From NCBI GenBank assembly GCA_958352845.1, contig CATWQC010000001.1, positions 93,560 through 157,559 on the forward strand: a DNA stretch of 64,000 nt, in the 5' to 3' direction. The notes under the pieces are model-generated. The model ran no database searches, was not told the origin of the DNA, and saw only the letters and a program-made list of their open reading frames with translations. This DNA comes from an uncultured Collinsella sp. (GTDB taxonomy: Bacteria; Actinomycetota; Coriobacteriia; Coriobacteriales; Coriobacteriaceae). The translations under genes and the position numbers were made by a program. This document shows, piece after piece, positions 8,640 through 17,388 of this stretch. Every line of letters begins with the position of its first letter. Positions within the stretch are counted from its first letter, which is position 1.

Positions 8640-8714
8640 TTATCGTCGTCGGGAAATTGCGCGCTGGCGTCGGATGGCATTGTCTGCAGTGGTGATGATC
8701 TTTACGAACTGCAT
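8640..8714 (-). CDS. Arginine-rich leader peptide of argG (24 aa)
   Basis: ATG 8714 to TAA 8640, with a very strong ribosome binding site (GAAAGGAGAGG) 4 nt upstream. The last ten residues read RRQRAISRRR, so six of the final ten codons are arginine, and the last three before the stop are CGA in a row, a codon the neighbouring genes rarely use. The last codon and the stop pair with the bases just after (GACGAT with ATCGTC, 8632-8647). This matches the layout of classical amino acid attenuators such as trp or his. Too short for homology; assignment rests on position, ribosome binding site and codon content. Confidence 0.6.
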   Translation of the reverse strand: MQFVKIITTADNAIRRQRAISRRR

Positions 8715-8747
8715 CTGCCTCTCCTTTCACGTATCGCCGGGCGCAAT

Positions 8748-8988
8748 TCAAATATCGTAAACGGTACCTTTTACTCGGTAAGCGGTTGTTTTTCCGTCTC
8801 CGTTTTCGATGGTCGCTATATTACGCTAAAGTGCCCGCAGCACAAGCGACAAATTCAAATTTCTGAAAAGTTTTTTCATTACTTTGTGAAGCGTGGTGCA
8901 AACACGCTCCGTTCCTGCGAAAATACGCTCGACTACGAGTTGATGGTTATAACGTCTGAAACAATCTCGAAACGAAAGGCTCGCTTTT
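8748..8988. other. Leader region between argG leader and HAD gene
   Basis: About 240 bases, AT-rich toward the right end, that should hold the divergent promoters. TACGAT on the minus strand (8755-8760) is a fair -10 for argG. A 6-bp hairpin (8890-8895 with 8903-8908) lies on the plus side. The open frame crossing it has no ribosome binding site and I do not call it a gene. Confidence 0.35.
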
Positions 8989-9816
8989 ATGCAAACTTAC
9001 GAATCGGACGCCAACATCGGCAACATTAAGATTCTCGCCGTCGATATGGACAAGACGCTGCTGACCGACGAGCGTGTGCTGCCCCAGGGTCTTGATGAGC
9101 GCCTGGACAAGCTCGCCGACGCCGGCATCGTATTCTGCCCCGCCAGCGGACGTCCCGCCCCCAAGCTCGAGGAGATGTTCGAGGGCATCAAGAACCGCCT
9201 CGCCTTTTGTCCCGACAACGGAGCTTGCGTGATCTATCGCGGCAGCTATATCTATAAAAGCAATATTGACGTGGAGCTGTATCAGCAGGTCTTGAGCCGC
9301 GCCTCGGAGGATCCGCGCGCCGTTCCCGTCCTGTGCTGCTTCGACGAGTTCTACGTACTTGCCCGCGACCATCAATACCACGACGAGATCAGCGTCTACT
9401 ACAACACAATCAACTACGTCGACAGCTTTGAGGGCATTGATATCGAGTCCAACAAGATCTCAATCTTCTTCCCGGCCTATGATGCCGAGCCCGCTTTCCG
9501 CGAGACCTATAGCCCCGAGTTCTCGGACAAGCTCTACGTCACCAACGCCGGGCGCGAGTGGATCGACTTTATGAACCTGGGCGTCGACAAGGGCGCCGGC
9601 GTCGCGCACCTGTGCGAACACCTGGGCATCGATATCGCCGACGCCGCCGCCGTGGGCGATACGTACAACGACATCCCCATGCTGGAGCGCGTCGGTCACA
9701 GCTTTATCGTGGACAATGCCGAGGAGCACATGAACGCGCATGCCAAATGGCGCATTCCGAGCAACAACGACGGGGGCGTACTGACGCTCATCGACGCCAT
9801 CTTGGCGGCTCGTTAA
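8989..9816 (+). CDS. HAD-superfamily hydrolase, Cof type
   Basis: Predicted sugar-phosphate or cofactor phosphatase of 275 residues, cytosolic. Motif I is AVDMDKTLLTDE with Asp19 and Asp21; SGRP follows at about residue 55, and the C-terminal GDTYNDIPML holds the metal-binding aspartates. The layout (C2B cap between motifs II and III) is that of the Cof/YwpJ subfamily. ATG 8989 follows AAAGG with a slightly long 11-nt spacing. It is monocistronic and ends in a long composite inverted repeat. Substrate unknown. Confidence 0.85.
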   Translation: MQTYESDANIGNIKILAVDMDKTLLTDERVLPQGLDERLDKLADAGIVFCPASGRPAPKLEEMFEGIKNRLAFCPDNGACVIYRGSYIYKSNIDVELYQQVLSRASEDPRAVPVLCCFDEFYVLARDHQYHDEISVYYNTINYVDSFEGIDIESNKISIFFPAYDAEPAFRETYSPEFSDKLYVTNAGREWIDFMNLGVDKGAGVAHLCEHLGIDIADAAAVGDTYNDIPMLERVGHSFIVDNAEEHMNAHAKWRIPSNNDGGVLTLIDAILAAR

Positions 9817-9828
9817 CGTGGCTCGTCG

Positions 9829-9956
9829 GACCTGGCCGGGCGAGGCGGGTAAGTTTTTCGTTCGGTCAGGTCCTGGGCTCGCTCGGAAAGCACATTAAGT
9901 GCTTTCCGGCTCGTGCGGAATCTACGAAAAACTTACCCGCCTCGCCCGGCCAGGTC
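9829..9956. terminator. 32-bp perfect inverted repeat with nested hairpin
   Basis: Positions 9829-9860 are the exact complement of 9925-9956. Inside, CGGAAAGCAC (9884-9893) pairs with 9899-9908 around a 5-nt loop. The element sits between the convergent HAD and polA genes. It probably ends transcription from the left; the arm is much longer than a terminator needs. Confidence 0.7.
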
Positions 9957-10024
9957 CTAGGGTGACTTGCTTGCCGCCTAGATGGCGTCTTGGCGTCTAG
10001 ATACTTGGCTGAATAATTATGGAT

Positions 10025-10057
10025 GAAGGGAGTTCCTTGCTGAAAGGGACTCCCTTC
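10025..10057. terminator. Hairpin downstream of polA
   Basis: GAAGGGAGT (10025-10033) pairs with 10049-10057, extended by CTT/AAG inside. It lies 34 bases past the polA stop. No strong T-run follows on the minus strand. Confidence 0.55.
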
Positions 10058-10090
10058 TGGTTTGGCTGCTTTGGACCTGTGGCTGTTTTT

Positions 10091-12838
10091 CTATTTCGCG
10101 TCGGCCCAGGTTATGCCGGTGCTGGCTTCGGCGATTAGGGGGACGCGGAGGTCTACGACGTGCTCCATGACGTCGCGGACCATGGTGGTTAGGCGCTCGA
10201 CTTCATCGACGGGGCACTCAAAGTCCAGTTCGTCGTGTACCTGCAAAATCATGTGGGCGGCAAAGCCCTCCTCTTCCAGACGGCGGCTTACGCGGGCCAT
10301 CGCGATCTTGATGATGTCGGCGGCGGTTCCCTGCATGGGGTGGTTCATGGCCGTGCGCTCGCCAAAGCCGCGGAGTTGCGGGTTTTTGGCCTTGAGCTCC
10401 GGAATATGGCGTCTGCGGCCATACATGGTCTCGGCGTAGCCCATCTGCTTGGCGCGCGCCACCACGTTGTCGAGGAACGTACGCACGCCCGGGTAGGCCT
10501 CGTAGTAGCGGTCGATCATGTCGCGCGCCTCGGCCATCGAGATATGCAGCGACTGCGACAGGCCATAGGCCTGCTGACCATACACGATGCCAAAGTTCAC
10601 GGCCTTGGCGCGACTGCGCAAGTCGGGCGTTACCTCGGACACCGGCACACCAAATACGCGCGCGGCCGTCTCGGCATGGAAGTCCTCGCCCTCGTTAAAG
10701 GCGCGCACCAGGTGCTCGTCACCCGAAAGATGCGCCAGCAGGCGCAGCTCAATCTGCGAGTAGTCCACCGCCAAAAAGACGCTGCCCTCGCCTGCCGAAA
10801 ACGCCGTCTTGACGGTACGACCCAGCTCCGAGCGCGTCGGGATGTTCTGCAGGTTCGGGTCGCTCGAAGACAGACGCCCCGTTGCCGTGATGGTCTGGTT
10901 GTACGTGGTGTGCACGCGACCGTCACCACGGCGCAGCGGGCCCAGCGTGTCCAGATAGGTTGACTTGATCTTGGACTTTTCACGCCAATCCAAGATCAGA
11001 CGCACGATTTCGTGGTCGCGGGCAAGGTCGCTCAACACCTTGGCGTTGGTCGAATAGTAGCCGCGCTTAGTCTTCTTGAGGCCCTTGGTCGGAAGTCCCA
11101 TCACATCAAAGAGCACATGCGACAGCTGCATGGGACTGCCAATATTAAAGGTCTCGTCACCCGCCAGGTCGCGAATGCTGCGCTCGACCTCGGTGATCTG
11201 GGTCGCCAGGCCCTCGGACAGATTACGCAGGCGGTCGGGATCCACGAGCATGCCCGCGCGCTCCATCTTGGCAAGCACCGGCACGAGCGGCATCTCGATG
11301 CCATCGAACACGTTGGCGGCGTTCTCGCGGGCCATGCGGTCGCGCAGCGGTGCGACCAGCGCCAGCGTCAAGGCCGCCGTGCGAGCGGCGGGCGCCGGAG
11401 CGTCCTCACCGGCACCCTCTGCACCGCGCGCCGCAGGCAGCGCCATCTGCAGATAGGTATCGGCAAGATATGCCTCATCGAACTCGGAGCGATCGGAATC
11501 CAGCAGATAGGCAGCGACCACGGTATCGAAGATACGCGTGGAATCGGCAGCGAGCGGATCCATGAGCTCGGGCTCAGAAGAATCGATGGGCGAAAGCTCG
11601 TGCAACAGCACCTTCATATCCGGGCTCGCCACGCGACCCTCCATAAACAGACGCGCGAGCACGCCAGCAATCACGCCGTGGACGAAGTTGAAGCTCTCAA
11701 CCTCAGCCGCCGTGCAGCTGTCGCCCTCCTCGAGCGCGAAGAGGCCCGTGGACGTCGCCAACCACAGCGTACGCGTCAGTCCAAAGAGCGCGCCCTCTTC
11801 CTTGTCATCGTCCACCACGGCGGCGACCCACTCGCCGGCATCAATCGCGCGGGAGACCTCAGCCGCAACGGCACCAAGCGCGTCAGCATCGCCGGCGGCT
11901 GCGCGGACCATCGCAGGTATCTCAAACACACTGGAGGCAGCAGCGCCACCCTCGCCGCCGATCAGCGCCAAGAAACGGTTCTGCATGGCGGTGATACCAA
12001 GCGTGCCCAGCGCCGCGGACACTTCGTCGGCAGAAAACGCCGGGAATGACGTCGCCTCAAAATCGAGCTCGACGGGCGCATCGGTGCGAATGGTTGCGAC
12101 CTTGCGGCTCAGCAGCGCATCGTCGATGTGTGCACGCAGGTTCTCGCCCATCTTGCCCTTGACCTCGTCGGCATGTGCGATGACCTCGTCCAGGCTACCG
12201 TACTGCGCAATAAGCGCACTCGCCTTTTTGGGACCGATGCCCGGCACGCCGGGGATGTTATCGGACGTGTCGCCCTTCAGACCATAAAAGTCGGGCACGA
12301 GCGCCGGCGTGATGCCGTGATACAGATCGTCCACGCTCTCGGGCGTCATGATCGCCACGTCGGACAGGCCCTTGCGGGTCGAGACCACGTTGACGTGCTC
12401 GGTCACGAGCTGATACATATCGCGATCACCGGTCACCAGCAGCATGTCGCAGCCGGCCTCCTCACCCAGGCGCGCCATGGTTCCCAGGATATCGTCGCCT
12501 TCCCAGCCCTCAGACTGCAGAATCGGCACGTTGAGCGCGGTGAGCAGCTCCTTAATCATAGGGAACTGCGCATGCAGATCGGGGTCCATGGGCGGGCGCT
12601 GCGCCTTATACTGCGGCAGCATCTCCATGCGCACGCGCGGCTTGCCCTTATCAAACGCCACAACAACGCCGTCGGGGTTAAAGGCGTCGATCATCTTAAG
12701 AAACATGTTCAGAAAGCCAAAAATCGCGTTGGTGGGGCGACCGTCCGGCGCGTTCATGGTCGGCGGCACGGCGTGGAAGGCGCGATGCATGAGCGAGTTG
12801 CCGTCGATAACGGCAAAGGTGCGGCGCTTGTCAGACAT
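10091..12838 (-). CDS. polA: DNA polymerase I
   Basis: Fills gaps and removes RNA primers in replication and repair. The 915 residues hold a 5' nuclease domain (about 1-300, with VTGDRDMYQLV and GLKGDTSDNIPGVPGIG), a middle domain in the position of the 3'-5' exonuclease, and a family A polymerase domain. Motif A is VDYSQIELR with Asp692, the O-helix region is RAKAVNFGIVYG near 744, and motif C is QVHDE near 866. The middle domain lacks the FDTET proofreading motif (VVDDDKEEGALFGL instead), so proofreading is probably absent, as in other Gram-positive Pol I enzymes. GAGG stands before the ATG. Confidence 0.97.
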   Translation of the reverse strand: MSDKRRTFAVIDGNSLMHRAFHAVPPTMNAPDGRPTNAIFGFLNMFLKMIDAFNPDGVVVAFDKGKPRVRMEMLPQYKAQRPPMDPDLHAQFPMIKELLTALNVPILQSEGWEGDDILGTMARLGEEAGCDMLLVTGDRDMYQLVTEHVNVVSTRKGLSDVAIMTPESVDDLYHGITPALVPDFYGLKGDTSDNIPGVPGIGPKKASALIAQYGSLDEVIAHADEVKGKMGENLRAHIDDALLSRKVATIRTDAPVELDFEATSFPAFSADEVSAALGTLGITAMQNRFLALIGGEGGAAASSVFEIPAMVRAAAGDADALGAVAAEVSRAIDAGEWVAAVVDDDKEEGALFGLTRTLWLATSTGLFALEEGDSCTAAEVESFNFVHGVIAGVLARLFMEGRVASPDMKVLLHELSPIDSSEPELMDPLAADSTRIFDTVVAAYLLDSDRSEFDEAYLADTYLQMALPAARGAEGAGEDAPAPAARTAALTLALVAPLRDRMARENAANVFDGIEMPLVPVLAKMERAGMLVDPDRLRNLSEGLATQITEVERSIRDLAGDETFNIGSPMQLSHVLFDVMGLPTKGLKKTKRGYYSTNAKVLSDLARDHEIVRLILDWREKSKIKSTYLDTLGPLRRGDGRVHTTYNQTITATGRLSSSDPNLQNIPTRSELGRTVKTAFSAGEGSVFLAVDYSQIELRLLAHLSGDEHLVRAFNEGEDFHAETAARVFGVPVSEVTPDLRSRAKAVNFGIVYGQQAYGLSQSLHISMAEARDMIDRYYEAYPGVRTFLDNVVARAKQMGYAETMYGRRRHIPELKAKNPQLRGFGERTAMNHPMQGTAADIIKIAMARVSRRLEEEGFAAHMILQVHDELDFECPVDEVERLTTMVRDVMEHVVDLRVPLIAEASTGITWADAK

Positions 12839-13004
12839 ATTGAATACCTCGCTTTAGGCTGGGCACGGTTTGCTCACTCCAGTTTACACGCTCCCCGCCC
12901 CGCGGCCACCTCACATCAAGCTCCCCCGCCACCGTGAGCCCGCGCGTGATACGATGGCTCACGGTACATCAACCAGCACGATCGATCCGAAAGGAGCCTG
13001 CGTC

Positions 13005-14402
13005 ATGGAGCGTCCCTGCGCATGGAAAAAGTACACGCCACAGCAAATCGAGGAGCTCGAGGAGCTTTGCCGCGGCTATAAGCAGTTTTTGAGTGAGAAC
13101 AAGACCGAGCGCCTGTGCGTCAAGACCGGCATCAAGATGGCCGAGGAGGCGGGCTACGTCGACTTGGAGACCGTGATTGCCGAGGGCCGCACGCTCAAGG
13201 CCGGCGACAAGGTGTACGCCGCCAATCACGGCAAAGACCTCATGCTCGTCAACCTGGGCACCGCCCCGCTCGAGCAGGGCTTTAACATCCTGGGTGCTCA
13301 CGTGGACTCGCCGCGCCTGGACCTTAAGCAGAATCCCGCCTTCGAGGCCGGCGACATGGCCTACCTCGACACGCACTACTACGGCGGCGTCAAGAGCTAC
13401 CACTGGGTGGCCTCCCCGCTTGCACTCGTGGGCGTCATCTGCAAAAAGGACGGCACCACCGTCGACATCAACATCGGCGACAAGGCAGACGATCCGGTCT
13501 TTACCATCTCCGACCTGCTGATCCACCTCTCGAGCGAGCAGATGTCCAAGCCCGCCAAGGACGCCGTCGACGCCGAGATCCTCGACGTGATCGTGGGCGG
13601 CCGTCCCGTTAAGTTCGATGAAGACGACAAGGACGCTCCTAAGGAGCCCGTCAAGCAGATGTTCCTGGACATCCTCAAGGAGCAGTACGACGTCGAGGAG
13701 GAGGACTTCCTCTCCGCCGAGATCGAGGTCGTGCCCGCCGGTCCCGCCCGCGACATGGGCCTCGACCGCTCCATGATTTTGGGCTATGGCCACGACGACC
13801 GCGTCTGCGCCTATCCGTCCATGCTCGCCCAGATCGACGTCGCCAACGTGGAGCGCACGAGCATCACGCTCATCGTCGATAAGGAGGAGATCGGCTCCGT
13901 GGGTGCCACCGGTATGACGAGCCGCTTCTTCGAGAACACCGTCGCCGAGATCATGACGCTCGCCGGCGAGGATAGCCCGCTGGCCCTGCGCCGCGCGCTC
14001 GCCCGCAGCCGCATGCTCTCCTCCGACGTGTCCGCCGGCTTCGACCCGGGCTATGCCGGCAAGTTCGAGACCAAGAACGCCGCCTTTATGGGTCGTGGCC
14101 TGTGCTTTAACAAGTACACGGGCAGCCGCGGCAAGGGCGGTTCCAACGACGCCGATGCCGAGTACGTGGCCCTCGTCCGCGACATCATGGACGAGGCCGG
14201 CGTGGACTTCCAGACCTGTGAGCTCGGTCGCGTCAACGCGGGCGGTGGCGGCACCATTGCCTACATCATGGCCAAGTATGGCATGAACGTCATCGACTCC
14301 GGCGTTGCCGTCCTGTCCATGCACGCCCTGTGGGAGGTCGCCAACAAGGCCGATATCTACGAGGCCTACCGCGGCTACAAAGCCTTCCTCGAGCGCGCCT
14401 AG
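13005..14402 (+). CDS. M18 family aminopeptidase (aspartyl aminopeptidase type)
   Basis: Zinc aminopeptidase of 465 residues that removes N-terminal, often acidic, residues from peptides in the cytosol. Metal and catalytic segments are visible: GAHVDSPRLDLK near residue 95, DKEEIGSVGATG near 292, and a C-terminal SMHALWEVANKAD. ATG 13005 follows AAAGGAG with 8-nt spacing; the open frame further upstream begins inside the polA promoter region and is not needed. Divergent from polA. Family is clear; substrate preference is by analogy. Confidence 0.9.
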   Translation: MERPCAWKKYTPQQIEELEELCRGYKQFLSENKTERLCVKTGIKMAEEAGYVDLETVIAEGRTLKAGDKVYAANHGKDLMLVNLGTAPLEQGFNILGAHVDSPRLDLKQNPAFEAGDMAYLDTHYYGGVKSYHWVASPLALVGVICKKDGTTVDINIGDKADDPVFTISDLLIHLSSEQMSKPAKDAVDAEILDVIVGGRPVKFDEDDKDAPKEPVKQMFLDILKEQYDVEEEDFLSAEIEVVPAGPARDMGLDRSMILGYGHDDRVCAYPSMLAQIDVANVERTSITLIVDKEEIGSVGATGMTSRFFENTVAEIMTLAGEDSPLALRRALARSRMLSSDVSAGFDPGYAGKFETKNAAFMGRGLCFNKYTGSRGKGGSNDADAEYVALVRDIMDEAGVDFQTCELGRVNAGGGGTIAYIMAKYGMNVIDSGVAVLSMHALWEVANKADIYEAYRGYKAFLERA

Positions 14403-14443
14403 CAAACCCTCGTAAGGCGCACCAAACCAGCCCTTTATAACTT

Positions 14444-14512
14444 GCGGTGGAATACGGACTAACCCGGCCTTCAACCGGCTCGCGCAGACCGTATTCCGCC
14501 GCGACTTTTTTT
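14444..14512 (+). terminator. Intrinsic terminator between the aminopeptidase gene and yaaA
   Basis: A 14-bp stem with one G-T pair (14444-14457 with 14489-14502) encloses a second small hairpin (CCGG pairs, 14464-14479) and is followed by AC and a run of seven to eight T. It ends 16 bases before the yaaA start, so some readthrough control of yaaA is possible. Confidence 0.85.
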
Positions 14513-14527
14513 GGCAGAGGAGAGTTC

Positions 14528-15337
14528 ATGCTCCAGGTCATCGTTTCACCCGCCAAGCAAATGCGCGCGGCACAAGATGCTTTTGAAGTTCAGGGGATTC
14601 CGCCCTTTGCGCGCGAGACCGCTCAGCTGCACCATGCGCTCTTGGACATCGAACGAACCGAAGGCGACAGCGGCCTACAAGCTCTGTGGAACGTCAGCGA
14701 CAAGCTGCTGGCCCCTTGTCTCGACATTTTGCATGAGTTCGAGCCCATCTTGGGAAACGGCGATCTTGCCGATTCCGGTATCGCGCGCCGCATCTCCCCT
14801 GCCATCATGTCCTATCACGGCATTCAGTACCAGAGCATGGCACCCGAGGTAATGGATGCCGAACAGCTCGCCTGGCTGCAAAGCCACCTGTGGATCCTCT
14901 CCGACCTCTACGGGTGCGTTCGTCCCTTTCATGCCGTCGAACCGTATCGGCTGGAGATGGGCGCGAAGCTCGCCGTTGACGATGCCCGAGACCTCTACGC
15001 GTTTTGGGGCGACAAGCTCGCGCGGGCTACCGCCCCGGCAGGCTCAAACACCACGATCGTCAACCTCGCCAGCGTAGAGTATGCCAAAGCCGTTCTGCCC
15101 CACCTCGCGGACGACGCCACGGCCGTCACATGCCTCTTTGGCGAGGGTATCCGCAACGGGAAGCCCATCCAACGGTCGACCGCCAGCAAAAAGGCGCGCG
15201 GCTCCATGGTGCGGTGGATGGCAGAAAACAAGCTCGAGGATGCAAGCGAACTTACCGCATTCAACATCGGCTATCGGCACATCCCCGAGCTTTCAGACAA
15301 AAACACCCTGGTTTTCATGAACGCGCAGGCACAATAG
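14528..15337 (+). CDS. yaaA: YaaA family peroxide stress protein (UPF0246)
   Basis: YaaA lowers free iron and protects DNA under peroxide stress in E. coli; the biochemical activity is unclear and DNA binding has been reported. The 269 residues match across the family: VSPAKQM at the start, GLQALWNVS, LYGCVRPFHAVEPYRLEMG, and FGEGIRNGKPIQRSTASKKARG followed by FNIGYRHI near the end. ATG 14528 follows GAGGAGAG. It has its own upstream terminator and so probably its own promoter or depends on readthrough. Confidence 0.92.
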   Translation: MLQVIVSPAKQMRAAQDAFEVQGIPPFARETAQLHHALLDIERTEGDSGLQALWNVSDKLLAPCLDILHEFEPILGNGDLADSGIARRISPAIMSYHGIQYQSMAPEVMDAEQLAWLQSHLWILSDLYGCVRPFHAVEPYRLEMGAKLAVDDARDLYAFWGDKLARATAPAGSNTTIVNLASVEYAKAVLPHLADDATAVTCLFGEGIRNGKPIQRSTASKKARGSMVRWMAENKLEDASELTAFNIGYRHIPELSDKNTLVFMNAQAQ

Positions 15338-15360
15338 GCCCGCCGTTTCCAAACACCCCA

Positions 15361-15882
15361 TTACTCCGCCAAGCCATCGGCCTTTGCAATCTCGCTCGTC
15401 GAGCCATCTTGGTAGGTAATCTTAACGTGCCCTACGTCGGATACCGCAACGCCCGACGGAGGTTCCAGACGCCATTCCGTCAGGGCGATATCCATGGTCG
15501 TGGGCGCATCTCCTTGATCTTTGAGCTTCACCGTGAGCGTTTTGAGCGCCGCGTCAAACGTCACGCATTCGATTTCTTCACCTGGAATGGACCCACCACT
15601 CAGTTGCAACTGCACAAACTCATCGCGCGGGTACCAATAATCGCCCGGAACGGCGAGCGTATTGGCATTACCGCCAGTACTCCTCACCGTCATAATCGGT
15701 AGGCTGTCATCAGCCTCGAACTCCCATGCAGCGCCGCCGCGACCACCAAACGTCCAGATACAAAAGGCAATCACCAGCACGGCAAGCACCGCAAAACCAA
15801 TCGCGACCAACCCATGGTGCGCACGGCTTTCCTCGGCCGATACATCCCATTGCGTCTCTCGATATAGATGCTTGTCTTCCAT
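15361..15882 (-). CDS. Single-pass membrane protein, unknown function (173 aa)
   Basis: Begins MEDKHLYRETQWDVSAEE, followed by one hydrophobic span (about residues 29-47, GLVAIGFAVLAVLVIAFCIW) and an outer domain of beta-rich character, likely facing out of the cell. The tail has no motif I can name. ATG 15882 has GGGGAGG 5 nt upstream; the frame is open much further but that part lies across thiC on the other strand. Divergent from thiC and convergent with yaaA. No family recognised. Confidence 0.75.
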   Translation of the reverse strand: MEDKHLYRETQWDVSAEESRAHHGLVAIGFAVLAVLVIAFCIWTFGGRGGAAWEFEADDSLPIMTVRSTGGNANTLAVPGDYWYPRDEFVQLQLSGGSIPGEEIECVTFDAALKTLTVKLKDQGDAPTTMDIALTEWRLEPPSGVAVSDVGHVKITYQDGSTSEIAKADGLAE

Positions 15883-15932
15883 GTACGCCTCCCCACAGGC
15901 ACGCTCGTTAGGCCAATCGTACCCATTCGAGC

Positions 15933-15938
15933 TATACT
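15933..15938 (+). promoter_or_regulatory. Candidate -10 of the thiC promoter
   Basis: TATACT stands 17 bases before the riboswitch fold begins. No good -35 is present at the expected place (TTAGGC is 19 bp away). Confidence 0.4.
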
Positions 15939-15954
15939 TGAGCCCATTACATAA

Positions 15955-16049
15955 ACGGGGAGCTTGCAGGACAAGACGGCAGGCTGAGACTGGGCGCGCC
16001 CGCCCTGACCCGCAAACCTGATATGGGTAATGCCAACGAAGGGAGCCGT
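15955..16049 (+). promoter_or_regulatory. TPP riboswitch (THI element) of thiC
   Basis: Senses thiamine pyrophosphate and shuts off thiC. The conserved blocks appear in order: GGGGAGC (15957-15963), CTGAGA (15984-15989), ACCC (16008-16011), AACCTGAT (16015-16022) and GGTAATGCCAACG with GAAGGGA (16026-16044). Stem P1 can form from ACGG (15955-15958) and CCGT (16046-16049). The thiC ribosome binding site AAGGGAG (16039-16045) lies inside the fold 8 nt before the ATG and no terminator follows, so control is most likely at translation. Confidence 0.93.
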
Positions 16050-16053
16050 GCCA

Positions 16054-17388
16054 ATGAGCACACAGACCGAGCCCAAGCTCGTCACGCAAATCGACTTCGC
16101 CCGTGCCGGGCAGATCACGCCGCAGATGAAGGAAGTCGCCGAGCACGAGCATCGCGACCCCGAGTACATCCGCGAGCGCGTGGCCGACGGCCGTATCGCC
16201 ATTCCCGCCAACATCGTGCACATCAAAAAAGGCATGCGCGCCTTTGGCGTCGGTGAGGGCTTGTCCACCAAGGTCAACGTGAACCTGGGTATCTCGGGCG
16301 ACAAGGCCGATGCCGCCGAGGAATGGAAGAAGGTCAAGATCGCCGAGGACTTTGGCGCCGACGCCATCATGGACCTCTCCAACTCGGGCAAGACGCGCCA
16401 GTTCCGCCAGCAGCTCATCGACGAGACGCCGCTCATGGTAGGCACCGTCCCCATGTACGACGCCATCGGCTACATGGAAAAGCCGCTGGTCAAGCTTACC
16501 AAGGACGACCTGTTCGAAGTCGTGCGCGCGCATGCCGAGGACGGCGTGGACTTTATGACCATCCACTGCGGCATCAACAAGTCGGTCACCAAGACCTTTA
16601 AGGAGACCGGCCGCCTGATGAACATCGTGAGCCGTGGCGGCTCACTGCTGTTTGGCTGGATGGAAGTCACCGGTAACGAGAACCCATTCTATGAGTTCTA
16701 CGACGAGTTGCTCGAGATTTGCCACGAGTACGACGTGACGATTTCGCTCGGCGACTCCTGCCGCCCGGGCTGCCTCTACGACTCCAACGACGCCACCGAG
16801 ACCGCTGAGATGATCGAGCTGGGCAAGCTGTGCAAGCGCGCTTGGGCCGCCGGCGTCCAGGTCATGGTCGAGGGCCCGGGTCACATGGCGCTCGACGAGA
16901 TCGCCGCCAACATGAAACTGCAGAAGCGCCTGTGCCACAATGCTCCGTTCTATGTGCTCGGGCCGCTGGTGACCGATATCGGCGTGGGTTACGACCACAT
17001 CACCGCTGCCATCGGCGGCGCCATCTCCGCCAGCTCCGGTGCCGACTTCCTGTGCTACGTGACACCGGCAGAGCACCTATGCCTGCCCAACGCCCAGGAT
17101 GTGCTCGACGGCCTCATGGCCACCAAGATCGCCGCACACGCCGCCGACATCGCCAAAAAGGTGCCCCACGCCCGCGACATGGACGACAAGATGGGCCAGG
17201 CACGCCGCAAGCTTGACTGGGACGCCATGTGGGAGTGCGCGCTCGACCCGGTTACGGGCAAGAAGCGCTACGAGGAGTCCCCCGCCGCCACCGAGGGCAC
17301 TTGCACCATGTGTGGCAAGATGTGCGCCGTCCGCACCGTCAACAAGATCTTCGAGGGCACCACGATCGACCTCGGCATGGAGGACTAG
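16054..17388 (+). CDS. thiC: Phosphomethylpyrimidine synthase ThiC
   Basis: Radical-SAM enzyme that turns aminoimidazole ribotide into HMP phosphate for thiamine. The 444 residues are the short, anaerobe-type form. NVNLGISGDKAD, SNSGKTRQFRQQL, CGINKSVTK, SLGDSCRPGC and VMVEGPGHMALDEI are all ThiC phrases. The iron-sulfur motif near the C-terminus is CTMCGKMC, with three rather than four residues between the second and third cysteine. ATG 16054 follows the riboswitch-embedded AAGGGAG. thiD follows after 181 bases. Confidence 0.97.
   Translation: MSTQTEPKLVTQIDFARAGQITPQMKEVAEHEHRDPEYIRERVADGRIAIPANIVHIKKGMRAFGVGEGLSTKVNVNLGISGDKADAAEEWKKVKIAEDFGADAIMDLSNSGKTRQFRQQLIDETPLMVGTVPMYDAIGYMEKPLVKLTKDDLFEVVRAHAEDGVDFMTIHCGINKSVTKTFKETGRLMNIVSRGGSLLFGWMEVTGNENPFYEFYDELLEICHEYDVTISLGDSCRPGCLYDSNDATETAEMIELGKLCKRAWAAGVQVMVEGPGHMALDEIAANMKLQKRLCHNAPFYVLGPLVTDIGVGYDHITAAIGGAISASSGADFLCYVTPAEHLCLPNAQDVLDGLMATKIAAHAADIAKKVPHARDMDDKMGQARRKLDWDAMWECALDPVTGKKRYEESPAATEGTCTMCGKMCAVRTVNKIFEGTTIDLGMED

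Noticed and set aside
8571..9029. 152-codon plus-strand frame upstream of the Cof-type HAD gene
   Set aside because: No ribosome binding site, overlaps the HAD gene start and the argG leader on the other strand.
9829..9956. Possible miniature transposable element
   Set aside because: Inverted arms meet the expectation, but no flanking target duplication and no second copy in the window.
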